The position numbers and the translations under genes are program-made. Positions 17,615 through 24,820 of a stretch of DNA of 64,000 bases are shown piece after piece. The stretch comes from Phycisphaeraceae bacterium (lineage in GTDB: Bacteria; Planctomycetota; Phycisphaerae; Phycisphaerales; UBA1924), in NCBI GenBank assembly GCA_019636795.1, contig JAHBWW010000001.1:1-64000 (forward strand), given 5' to 3'. The notes under the pieces are model-generated. The model was not told the origin of the DNA. It saw only the letters and a list, made by a program, of their open reading frames with translations, and ran no database searches. Each line of letters begins with the position of its first letter. Positions within the stretch are counted from its first letter, which is position 1.

Positions 17615-18892
17615 TTACCCTTCACTTGCTTCGTTCTTACACCGTTGCCCTGACCCCTTCATGCAATCCGTCTGAATACTGATGTTTCTGCGTGTCTCTT
17701 CTTCTCGTGATGGCGGAATTACAGGAGGGGTGTTGTTTTGACAGTAGACTTTCTCAAGGGATTCTGCCCAGCACCGATTGCGTTCTCGCAATAGGCAGCG
17801 GCCTTCACGGCATTCGTAGCCTTCATTGCCTTCTGGACAGGAAATGCGTCCAACGCACGCTTCGTACTTCCTCAGGGACAGAGCCTTTCGACACAACGAG
17901 ACTCGAACATTTTCATGCGTCACGTGCGGCTGCTTGTCCGGAAGCCCCGTATACCCTGGGGCACAATCCGTCTGAGAACCATAATTCCATTGATCTAACT
18001 CATACTCACGTTGACACGCGCGAAATGGATCGCCCTGCTCGCCGGGAAGCTCGCGGCCGCGGGTGCGACAAATGCAAACGACAGGCTTTCCTTTATAACA
18101 GTATCCCATTGCTCCTGCGCCACGATTGTCTTGACAGGCCTGTTCGCACGCGGCTATTAGCAAAACCATACTCGGTGTTGTATCATCCGGAATGTCCCCC
18201 CCAGGAGCATCAACAATAGGGATCGATGGGGGAGCAAGCCACGGTGCCATAGGAGTACTGTCTTGAGCAAAGGCACGGTGTGTTCCGTATGTATCGTAAC
18301 CTAAGATCGGCCTTCCCATGACATACTCATACAAACTCACCCCATCGACATACCCCAGCGGATCCCTTCGATTCCAACTCCCAATCTCCGACAGCAGCAC
18401 CCGATTCCTGACATCCCACTTCACCCCGCTGCCTTCGAGTTCAGCCAGGTTCTCATAGCCCGCGTAGCCCTTGCGGCTGCCGATGTGCTCAAGGCTCAGC
18501 ACGCCGCGGCCGGTCTCGTGATTGAGGACCTTGTTGCCGGCAATATATGTAATATCAGAGAGGTTCACCGAGCCGTTCATGTCCAGGTCGGCGCGGACGT
18601 CGTACGCCGAGCCGGAGTACCATGCTGCCGCCTGATCGACATCATCCTGTGTCACCTTGCCATCAGCATCAATATCTCCCGCCGGGATGCCGAACGGCGT
18701 GCCATACGGCTCATACCGCACCTGCTCGATCTGGCTGCCCGCGTGCGAAATCAGGGCCACGATGTCGCTGCGCCAGTTGTGGAGGTAATAGACGCGCTCG
18801 TCGAGCGTGCCGTTGGCCGTCGTGTCGCGGTCGCGGAGCATCACCGCATCAATATAACTGCCCGAGCCGGCCGAAGCAAGGCCCGCACACCT
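17615..18892 (-). pseudogene. RHS tip (copy B) with dockerin-like insert and Cys-rich C-terminal domain, 5'-truncated
   Basis: The frame is open from a stop at 18893-18895; first usable starts are GTG 18847 and ATG 18844. It covers the RHS-core end: QVRYEPYGTPFGIPAGD, then two EF-hand-like dockerin loops (DADGKVTQDDVD, DLDMNGSVNLSD), then the conserved border DPLGYVDGVSLYEYVMGRP. The variable C-terminal domain of about 230 residues has some 17 cysteines and no motif I can name. Homology to copy A stops abruptly at 18886, so the large YD-repeat shell is missing here. It may be a silent toxin-tip cassette rather than an expressed gene. Confidence 0.65.
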
Positions 18893-18981
18893 TCAACTCC
18901 CCTACCCACGCACGCCACCGCCAGGAGCCGATCCGCCCCAAGCGACAAATGCACGTCCCCAACTTATATGGTTATCGGACT

Positions 18982-19752
18982 CTATCCCGCCCGCTTCGCC
19001 GCAGGCAGCACCACCGCCACCGTCGTCCCCGCGCCCGCCTCGCTCGCGATGCTCAGTCTCCCCCCCTCCGCCCGCACCAGCCGATCGCACAAACTCAGCC
19101 CCAGCCCGCTCCCCCGCCCGAGGCTGAACCCCGGCTCAAGTGCCCGCCTCACCGTAGCAGCGTCCATCCCGCACCCGGTGTCCGCAAGCCGAATCTCCAC
19201 GCCTTCATCAACACCCCGCCCCACTACGCGCAGGACCCCCCCCTCTGGCATAGCCCCGATCGCATTCATAGCCAGATTCAGTAGCACATGATCCAAAGCC
19301 GCCTGAGGCATAGCAACCAGAAGCCCCTTCTCAATCTCTGTCTCAAATCGGACCTGCGTCTCCCTTGCTTTTTGCCTCACAAGCGCCTGCACCCGCTCCC
19401 ACGCAAGCCAAGGCTCAGCACACTCCCGCCCCGTGCCCTGACTCGGCATGGCGAGTGACAGGACAATTCGTGCAAAGTCCGCAATGCCCATGGCACTGCT
19501 AGCCGCCATCTCCAGCGCCCGCCTGGTAAGCGCAGCATCCTCCGGCTCCCGCAGCGCCATCTGGGCACACGCCGCCACCGGGGTCATCCGATTGCACACC
19601 TCATGCGCGATTGATGCCGCAAGCAGCCCGACCGTGGCGAGCGAAGCCTGAGCTTCCACCTCGCGCTGGAGTTCCGTGACCGCCATCTGCAGGTGGTCGA
19701 GTTCGCGGAGCAGTTGCTCCGCATCCATCGGATTTGGGGGGTTACGGTCCAT
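18982..19752 (-). CDS. Soluble sensor histidine kinase
   Basis: A 256-residue protein with no membrane segment. An N-terminal coiled coil (residues 8-38) leads into a dimerisation/phospho-acceptor helix with ASIAHEVCNRM, His50 being the predicted site. The C-terminal HATPase_c domain has the N box NLAMNAIGAMP, G1 DTGCGM and G2 GRGSGLGLSLC. There is no sensor domain, so the input must come from a partner or from the N-terminal coil. No response regulator is adjacent (orphan kinase). The gene is strongly C-biased on the + strand, in contrast to genes beyond 20 kb. Confidence 0.88.
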   Translation of the reverse strand: MDRNPPNPMDAEQLLRELDHLQMAVTELQREVEAQASLATVGLLAASIAHEVCNRMTPVAACAQMALREPEDAALTRRALEMAASSAMGIADFARIVLSLAMPSQGTGRECAEPWLAWERVQALVRQKARETQVRFETEIEKGLLVAMPQAALDHVLLNLAMNAIGAMPEGGVLRVVGRGVDEGVEIRLADTGCGMDAATVRRALEPGFSLGRGSGLGLSLCDRLVRAEGGRLSIASEAGAGTTVAVVLPAAKRAG

Positions 19753-19798
19753 GGCAGGGATTGCTCACCCCCACCATCGACCAGCAACCAGCCTGACT

Positions 19799-20245
19799 TC
19801 AATCACCCGCGATGGCACTGACCATCGGAATAGGGGATCCTTCGGCACCAGCAACCAACCAGGCCTTGATCTCCGCCGGCCGAATGTCGTCATCCACCAC
19901 TGCTGCCAGGTCCACCCACTCGAACTGAATCTGGGGTTCCTTGGATTCGACCTGAGGCGGCGGCATGGGGTCATCACCAAGGTGTTCCACGTGGAACACC
20001 CAATTCACTTCGTGATGGACCCGTTTGGAATGGAAGGTATTTTCGGAGATGAACAGCAGGGGGCCGACCTTGCAGGAAAGCCCTGCTTCCTCTTCGATCT
20101 CGCGGGCGAGGGCGGTTGCGGCGGGTTCGCCGAACTCGATGTGGCCGCCGGGGAGGAAGCCGTATTTGTGCGCACGGTTGCGGCAGATGAGGACGCAGTT
20201 TCCTCGCATGATGAGGCCTCGGGCGATGAATTCGATCTCTGGCAT
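19799..20245 (-). CDS. Nudix hydrolase
   Basis: Start at ATG 20245 with GGAG seven bases upstream; 148 residues. The Nudix box GGHIEFGEPAATALAREIEE continues into EAGL, matching GX5EX7REUXEEXGU with all catalytic Glu present. Substrate (a nucleoside diphosphate linked to X) cannot be told. Unusual: the coding DNA contains a perfect parS palindrome at 19981-20000, translated as part of VFHVEH, and codon third positions change from C-rich in the 5' half to G-rich in the 3' half. parB is divergent, 62 bp away. Confidence 0.9.
   Translation of the reverse strand: MPEIEFIARGLIMRGNCVLICRNRAHKYGFLPGGHIEFGEPAATALAREIEEEAGLSCKVGPLLFISENTFHSKRVHHEVNWVFHVEHLGDDPMPPPQVESKEPQIQFEWVDLAAVVDDDIRPAEIKAWLVAGAEGSPIPMVSAIAGD
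19981..20000. promoter_or_regulatory. parS: parS centromere-like site
   Basis: A perfect 20-bp palindrome with the 16-bp core TGTTCCACGTGGAACA at 19983-19998. This matches the conserved bacterial parS consensus TGTTNCACGTGNAACA with no mismatch. It lies inside the Nudix coding region, about 310 bp from the start of parB. ParB should load here and spread along the DNA. It also coincides with the apparent change of strand composition. Confidence 0.88.
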
Positions 20246-20307
20246 GGGGGATCTCCGTGCACGGGTGGCGCGAGGGTGGTAGGCTTTGACTATTTGGAGG
20301 ATATCCG

Positions 20308-21267
20308 ATGTCGAACACGCCTGCTGGGAAGTCGAGGAAGTTGGGCAAGGGCCTGAGCGCGTTGATGCAGCCCAAGGTGCCTGCGGAGGTATCGGTGCCT
20401 GTTCCGTTGGAGGGACCTCGGGCAGAAGAGGCTGGGGATCAAGTGGGGCAGGGGGGGCAAGGGGTTTTGATGCTGCCTGTGAAGTCGCTGGTGCGGAGTC
20501 CGTACCAACCCAGACTCTGGTTTGACGAGGAGGAGATGAACAAGTTGGCGCAGTCGATCCGGGCGGCGGGGGTGATCCAGCCGATTCTGGTGCGGACTTC
20601 CCAACAGAACCCGAGTAAGTATGAGTTGATGGCGGGGGAGCGGCGTTGGCAGGCGGCGCAGATGATTGGGCTGGAGACAATCCCTGCGCTGGTACGGGAG
20701 TTATCGGACTCTGACGCGGCGCAACTGGCGCTGGTGGAGAATCTGCAGCGTGTGGATCTGGATCCGATGGAGCGTGCGCATGCGCTGCGTCGGCTGCATG
20801 TGGAGTTTGGGCTGACGCAGGTGGAGCTGGCGGAGCGGATCGGGCTTGAGCGCACGAGCGTGGTGAATCTGATTCGGGTGACGGAGCTTGAGGATTCGAT
20901 TCAAGGTTTCATCGGGCGCAGCGAGTTGTCGATCGGGCATGGGAAGGTGTTGTTGATGCTTGCGCCTGGTGAGCGGCGTGTTCGCATTGCGGCGCGGGCG
21001 GCGAAGAACAAGTGGAGTGTTCGCGAACTGGAGCGGCACCTTCAGGATGGGGCGGAAGGCATCGGGCCGTTTGGCGGGGGCAAGCCGAGCACGACGAACT
21101 CGCCGACGCTGTCGTCACTGGAACGACAACTCGGCGAGCACCTCGGGACGCGGGTGCAGATCAAGGCTTCGAAGAACGGAACGAAGGGGAAACTGGTGGT
21201 TGATTTCTACAGCCTGGATCATTTTGACGGGTTGATGGGGAAGATGGGGTTTGAGGGAGAAGGTTGA
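20308..21267 (+). CDS. parB: Chromosome partitioning protein ParB
   Basis: A 319-residue CTP-dependent DNA clamp. The N-terminus RKLGKGLSALM is the ParA-interacting tail. Residues about 55-150 form the ParB/Srx CTPase domain, with SPYQPR, GERRW and ENLQR. The HTH around residues 165-195 (LTQVELAERIGLERTSVVN) reads parS, and the C-terminal dimerisation region ends VDFYSLDHFDGLM. No parA is in the window. The last 117 bases including the stop are duplicated at 25638-25754, marking the edges of an island; this copy is the intact gene. Confidence 0.95.
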   Translation: MSNTPAGKSRKLGKGLSALMQPKVPAEVSVPVPLEGPRAEEAGDQVGQGGQGVLMLPVKSLVRSPYQPRLWFDEEEMNKLAQSIRAAGVIQPILVRTSQQNPSKYELMAGERRWQAAQMIGLETIPALVRELSDSDAAQLALVENLQRVDLDPMERAHALRRLHVEFGLTQVELAERIGLERTSVVNLIRVTELEDSIQGFIGRSELSIGHGKVLLMLAPGERRVRIAARAAKNKWSVRELERHLQDGAEGIGPFGGGKPSTTNSPTLSSLERQLGEHLGTRVQIKASKNGTKGKLVVDFYSLDHFDGLMGKMGFEGEG

Positions 21268-21268
21268 A
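21152..21268 (+). repeat. 117-bp direct repeat, left copy (3' end of intact parB)
   Basis: Identical at 116 of 117 positions to 25638-25754; the difference is C at 21193 versus T at 25679. The two copies bound a 4.4-kb island and keep parB intact, like attachment-site duplications left by elements that integrate into gene 3' ends. Confidence 0.88.
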
Positions 21269-21290
21269 ACACAGTTCCTCAATACTCAGA

Positions 21291-21515
21291 TTAGGGCTTG
21301 CATTTAAAATGCATTTGAAGCAGTTTGCGTCCAGCCCCCATCTGCACTGGCCTATGAGCATCCGGCAAACGATCCATCGGATCGCCACCTGGCCCAACGG
21401 GCTTCTGGGCCAAACGATCCCGAGTCGAGGTCTTGCTGCGCACGAGACGGGACAGCAGACTTGCCGATATCGACTCTGCTGAAATTTCGCCTGGGCTGAT
21501 TCGTTTCCGCGTCAT
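21291..21515 (-). CDS. Small basic protein coupled to the Ntn-hydrolase gene
   Basis: A 74-residue protein rich in Arg/Lys and Ser (MTRKRISPGEISAES). Its ATG overlaps the stop of the upstream Ntn-hydrolase gene as ATGA, and AGAGGAG lies about eight bases before the start, so translation looks real. No family recognised. With the upstream gene now split by the transposon, its expression may be reduced. Confidence 0.5.
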   Translation of the reverse strand: MTRKRISPGEISAESISASLLSRLVRSKTSTRDRLAQKPVGPGGDPMDRLPDAHRPVQMGAGRKLLQMHFKCKP

Positions 21516-21894
21516 GATCGCAACTCCTCTGAAGTGATTATTGCCGCATCCATTCTCTTATGCCTAACCCATCGAAACGGCCTGTCTGAGGTGATGACTG
21601 CAATTTCGATTGGGCCTCCGCACCAATGCGGCCAGTTAGCAAATTTTGTGCCTCGAATAGTTGTGTGGATGACGGTGTGTACCCAATCAATTGCTTCTCT
21701 AATCGGCAATAGTCGTGGCGTGATAAGCTGATTTCGCACCACGAGATCGATGAGTTCTTCAACCGTGCCTTTCCATTTGCCTGATTTCAGGATCTCCATG
21801 ATTATCGGACTATCAAATCCGAAGACCAGTCGCTCCATAATCTGAGGCACACCCCAGAATATGGGGGCTTCGGAAAGGACGGGGGTGATTTCTG
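21512..21894 (-). pseudogene. C-terminal part of proteasome-like Ntn-hydrolase gene, cut off by transposon
   Basis: This frame encodes the last 127 residues of a protein whose first 168 codons are at 24821-25324. The 8-bp target copy GATTTCTG at 21887-21894 encodes Pro-Glu-Ile in the same frame as the copy on the other side of the transposon. Removing the element and one copy gives one 292-codon frame reading TTPEI-TPVLSEAP. Motifs in this half: RLVFGFDSP and WVHTVIHTTI. Confidence 0.8.
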
Positions 21895-21920
21895 GGTAGT
21901 GGTTCACTTTGAACATGCGG
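21895..21920 (+). repeat. Left terminal inverted repeat of the transposon
   Basis: 26 bp, beginning GGTAGTGGTTCACTTTGA and ending CATGCGG. It contains the stop codon of the transposase gene. The partner, in opposite orientation, is at 24795-24820 and differs at one base (A/G at position 19). Confidence 0.88.
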
Positions 21921-22776
21921 GCAAATACCCGGCCAAGCGGCTACCAAGTCTGGATTCTTCGCCTTCCAGCATCCGAACAAGATCAATCGCGGTCAATGGT
22001 CGATCGGCAAGCCCGTTTGCAACGGCTGGGGTTGTCTTGATTGTGTTGTGCTTGCGGGCGAAGTTGTACCACCAGAAATGCAGGTCCAGCGCGTGAATGT
22101 GGTTCTCGATTTTCTTGCTGAAGGCATTGGTAAGGCGTGTCATGCGTCGGGTCTGCATCCTGATCGTGAGGTTTTGGCGTTCGACGAACGAGGTTGAAAC
22201 ATGCTGGGGATCAGGCGTTCCACAGCGTCGAACAGTGGTAGTGCTGATGCAGACTGGCGGGCTATAACGGCGTTCGGCTTCAAGATCGCGCCCATATTCC
22301 TTGAACAGTTGGGCGAAGTCCACATTGCCCCCAAACGCCTCTTTCACTGCGTCCTTGTACAGTCCATGGCCGTCTGATGTCAGTTGAACACGGGAATCAA
22401 TCCGATCGGAGAGATCCCAGAGGAAGGCCCGGGCGGTGTCTGCATCCCGATTGCCGGTCAAGTGTGCAATGACGATCTTTGAGTCGGCGTCGATTGCTAC
22501 CCATGTCCAAGCCGATCCGTAGGCGTTTGCGCCACCAAGGACGGCTTTGTCCTTTGCTCCGACGAATCCCCAAGCCTCATCCACTTGGACGCGGGCTGGA
22601 TAGAGGTTGCGGACGTGTTCATCGTGGTAACTGGCGCAGAAGGTGCCCACATCGGCCAAGAGTCGAAGGACCGTGATTTTGGACGCGCCAGTCATTCGGC
22701 AAGTTGAGGCAACGGAGTTGCCTTCAACCAGACAAGCCAGAATCGACGCCCGTTGTTCTGTGCTCAGTTTACGCAT
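21904..22776 (-). CDS. IS1-family-like DDE transposase
   Basis: Start at ATG 22776 with GGAG six bases upstream (a TTG at 22800 is less likely); 290 residues. An N-terminal HTH (residues 5-45, CLVEGNSVASTCRMTGASKI) precedes the catalytic core. The acidic triad fits D66 in VQVDEAWGF, D135 in LTSDGHGLY and E199 in STSFVERQN. The C-terminal block HFWWYNFARKHNTIK is typical of IS1-like transposases found as single uninterrupted genes. It should cut and join the inverted repeats flanking it. Its stop lies inside the left repeat, and its promoter overlaps that of the divergent P63C gene. Confidence 0.9.
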   Translation of the reverse strand: MRKLSTEQRASILACLVEGNSVASTCRMTGASKITVLRLLADVGTFCASYHDEHVRNLYPARVQVDEAWGFVGAKDKAVLGGANAYGSAWTWVAIDADSKIVIAHLTGNRDADTARAFLWDLSDRIDSRVQLTSDGHGLYKDAVKEAFGGNVDFAQLFKEYGRDLEAERRYSPPVCISTTTVRRCGTPDPQHVSTSFVERQNLTIRMQTRRMTRLTNAFSKKIENHIHALDLHFWWYNFARKHNTIKTTPAVANGLADRPLTAIDLVRMLEGEESRLGSRLAGYLPACSK

Positions 22777-22790
22777 GCTCTGCTCCGTGC

Positions 22791-22828
22791 TTGACGACAA
22801 GCATACAGCATGTTATACTTGCTGTCAA
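22791..22828. promoter_or_regulatory. Overlapping divergent sigma-70 promoters with dyad symmetry
   Basis: Rightward: TTGACG at 22791-22796, 17-bp spacer, TATACT at 22814-22819, 29 bases before ATG 22849. Leftward: TTGACA (22828-22823), 17-bp spacer, TATGCT (22805-22800), 23 bases before the transposase ATG. The two promoters lie on top of each other, and the region is a dyad (CTTGAC...CAAG...CTTG...GTCAAG), a natural operator layout for shared repression. Confidence 0.75.
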
Positions 22829-22848
22829 GCATATATGGAGCAACAAAT

Positions 22849-23877
22849 ATGACAACTGATCCGAGCGAGATGGGGAAAAAGGGCGGCAAGGCGCGAGCCG
22901 AGAAGTTATCCAAGGAAGAGAAGAGTCGAATCGCCAGCGTCGCCGCCCGTGCGCGATGGGGAAAGGATGCGCCGTCTGGTGCCGAGGATGATGTCCCCGA
23001 AGTGCTTTGTGGTTCGCCGGATCGCCCCATGCGGCTCGGCGAGGTTGAAGTGGCGTGCTATGTCCTCGACGACGAACGCCGAGTGATCATCCAGCGGGGA
23101 ATGATGACCGCCCTCGACATGGCCCAAGGGACTGCTGGTCGCGGGGACGGTGATCGTCTGTCTCGTTTTTTAGCAACAAAGGCACTCAACAGCCTTGTTT
23201 CCAAGGAGTTGCGCGATGTGATCACAAGCCCCATCCGGTTCAAAACGGGGTCGTCGCTTGCGTATGGGTATGAGGCCACCGTGCTGGCGGATATCTGCGA
23301 TGTTGTGCTCCAGGCCCGCAAAGACGGCACACTCCACTACCAGCAAGAACACATTGCCGATCAGTGTGAGATGCTGCTCCGGGCGTTCGCCAAAGTGGGC
23401 ATCGTCGCCTTGGTTGACGAGGCCACCGGCTATCAGTATGTGCGCCAGCGAGACGCACTGGAGCGACTCCTGGAGGAGTTTTTGTCGGAGGAACTTCGCC
23501 GATGGGTCAAGACCTTCCCCGGTGCGTACTTCCGCGAACTTTGTCGGCTTCGTGGGGTGCCATTCCGGCCGGACATGCGCCTTCCGCAGTACTTTGGACA
23601 TCTAACGAACGACATTGTCTACAAGAGACTCGCCCCGGGCGTTCTACAGGCCCTTCAGGAGCGGAGCCCGAAGAACGACCAAGGCAATCGTCCCAACAAA
23701 CTGCATCAGTGGTTGAGCGAAAACATGGGCCACCCGAAACTCATTCAGCACCTTGGCGCGGTAATCGCACTCATGCGAGTATCCGAGGACTGGGCCTCAT
23801 TCAAGAAGTTGCTCGACCAAGCCGCCGCGATTCCTGACGCCCATCAAGGCGGACTCTTCAATCAAGACGATGATTGA
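22849..23877 (+). CDS. P63C-domain protein (transposon passenger)
   Basis: Start at ATG 22849 with GGAG eight bases upstream; 342 residues. The N-terminus has a GKKGGKARAEKLS stretch like a small basic DNA-binding motif. Residues about 210-320 match the P63C domain of phage proteins: FPGAYFRELCRLRGVPF, LTNDIVYKRLAPGVL, NKLHQWLSENMGHPKL. The middle (EHIADQCEMLLRAFAKVGI) is helical. The role of P63C proteins is not known; they occur in phages and mobile elements. Divergent from the transposase and sharing its promoter region, so it may regulate or accompany transposition. Confidence 0.82.
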   Translation: MTTDPSEMGKKGGKARAEKLSKEEKSRIASVAARARWGKDAPSGAEDDVPEVLCGSPDRPMRLGEVEVACYVLDDERRVIIQRGMMTALDMAQGTAGRGDGDRLSRFLATKALNSLVSKELRDVITSPIRFKTGSSLAYGYEATVLADICDVVLQARKDGTLHYQQEHIADQCEMLLRAFAKVGIVALVDEATGYQYVRQRDALERLLEEFLSEELRRWVKTFPGAYFRELCRLRGVPFRPDMRLPQYFGHLTNDIVYKRLAPGVLQALQERSPKNDQGNRPNKLHQWLSENMGHPKLIQHLGAVIALMRVSEDWASFKKLLDQAAAIPDAHQGGLFNQDDD

Positions 23878-24053
23878 CGGCCCGTATCCCATCCAGCCTC
23901 AAATGCCGCCCGCAGCAGCGTCCATCCACGCTCATCCACGCCCTTGATAGCCTTCGACCACTCCGCCCACGCAGCCTCAAGATCGGGCGGGAGTGACTTT
24001 TCCTTGGTGGTCTCTCGGACCACGCGGGCGGCTTCGGTGTTTGGATCGGTCAT
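23862..24053 (-). CDS. Small passenger protein of unknown function
   Basis: A 63-residue, mainly helical protein (LPPDLEAAWAEWSKAIKGV, GWTLLRAAFEAGWDTGR) starting at ATG 24053. The W/A-rich end resembles small phage-borne proteins. Its 3' end overlaps the P63C gene by 16 bp convergently. Ribosome site weak. Codon bias supports coding. Confidence 0.5.
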   Translation of the reverse strand: MTDPNTEAARVVRETTKEKSLPPDLEAAWAEWSKAIKGVDERGWTLLRAAFEAGWDTGRQSSS

Positions 24054-24081
24054 CCACTACAGTATACACTGACACGAAGAA

Positions 24082-24462
24082 ATGTTCGACTTGCGCGATG
24101 GGCGCAGAAGAACGGACTTTGCGGTATCGGTAGCCCGGAGCGATGCAATGCTGACATGTCTCGACAAACTCGACATGCCGCTTGATGAAGGAATAGCGCA
24201 GTATGTGCGCATCCTCTGTGCTGCGGGAATCGAAACCTACGAATCATGCGAAGGCGGCGATGGACACTGCTACCCCGAGCCAACCGTTCGATTTCACGGA
24301 GATCGGTCAGAGGGAATGCGAGCACTGGCCGTTGCACAACAGCAAGATCTTCCTGTATTGTCGGTTCGGCGGGCGTGGCCGATCATCGACGGCGAGCCCA
24401 CAGGACCGACTTGGGAAATGACTTTCTGGAGGAAGGCAAACGCTATTTCCCCTGTGCGTTGA
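24082..24462 (+). CDS. Hypothetical passenger protein with CEGGDGH motif
   Basis: A 126-residue protein. Near residues 50-73 it has ETYESCEGGDGHCYPEPTVR, a Cys-Glu-Gly-Gly-x-Gly-His motif seen in small uncharacterised phage and mobile-element proteins, possibly metal-binding. Weak ribosome site (AAGA) and a TATACA-like -10 shortly upstream. Ends 20 bp into the convergent 53-residue gene. Function unknown. Confidence 0.55.
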   Translation: MFDLRDGRRRTDFAVSVARSDAMLTCLDKLDMPLDEGIAQYVRILCAAGIETYESCEGGDGHCYPEPTVRFHGDRSEGMRALAVAQQQDLPVLSVRRAWPIIDGEPTGPTWEMTFWRKANAISPVR

Positions 24463-24604
24463 GCCGTGCGCAGTGGTCGCACAGCGGCCTACCGCCAGTG
24501 CCGCTCACATGGTTGCGATGCTCAATGTTGTTCCCCTCAGTGCATTTCGTGTTGTTGTGGTGAACTTGCGAATCCTTTGCGTGCCACGGACTGGTCTTTG
24601 CCAT
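24443..24604 (-). CDS. Small conserved protein (HHNNT / EGNNIE motif)
   Basis: A 53-residue protein starting at ATG 24604 with AGAGGT five to six bases upstream. The motifs VHHNNTKCTEGNNIE and GTGGRPLCDHC belong to a widespread small-protein group of unknown function; Cys and His residues suggest a zinc site. Last gene before the right inverted repeat. The 190 bp upstream (24605-24794) show no other gene. Confidence 0.6.
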   Translation of the reverse strand: MAKTSPWHAKDSQVHHNNTKCTEGNNIEHRNHVSGTGGRPLCDHCARLNAQGK

Positions 24605-24794
24605 TGTGTACCTCTTTCTCGCGACTTGGCGCGAAAACAACACAGACCAGCCGCCCGCGTGTACCTGCCCGGCGTGTGCGGTCGGCTTGGTCTGGTTGCA
24701 TATCTTGTGGTTAGCCGGGCAGGCAACCATAGGACACTAGGCAATTGTTTGGCGCAAGTCAAGTCCACCCAAACATGGCGATAGGGCGTTTTCG

Positions 24795-24820
24795 CCGCAT
24801 GCTCAAAGTGAACCACTACC
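24795..24820 (-). repeat. Right terminal inverted repeat of the transposon
   Basis: Reverse complement of the left repeat with one mismatch in 26 bp. Immediately followed by the second target copy GATTTCTG at 24821-24828. Confidence 0.88.

Larger units (their letters stand above)
21895..24820. mobile_element. IS1-like transposon with passenger genes (2926 bp)
   Basis: Bounded by near-perfect 26-bp inverted repeats that begin GGTAGTGGTTCACTTTGA, at 21895-21920 and 24795-24820 (one mismatch). It is flanked by an exact 8-bp direct duplication GATTTCTG at 21887-21894 and 24821-24828; 8-9 bp duplications are typical of the IS1 family. It contains an IS1-like DDE transposase at its left end, a divergent P63C-domain gene and three small genes. 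It sits inside an Ntn-hydrolase gene. All parts look intact, so it may be recent. Confidence 0.9.
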
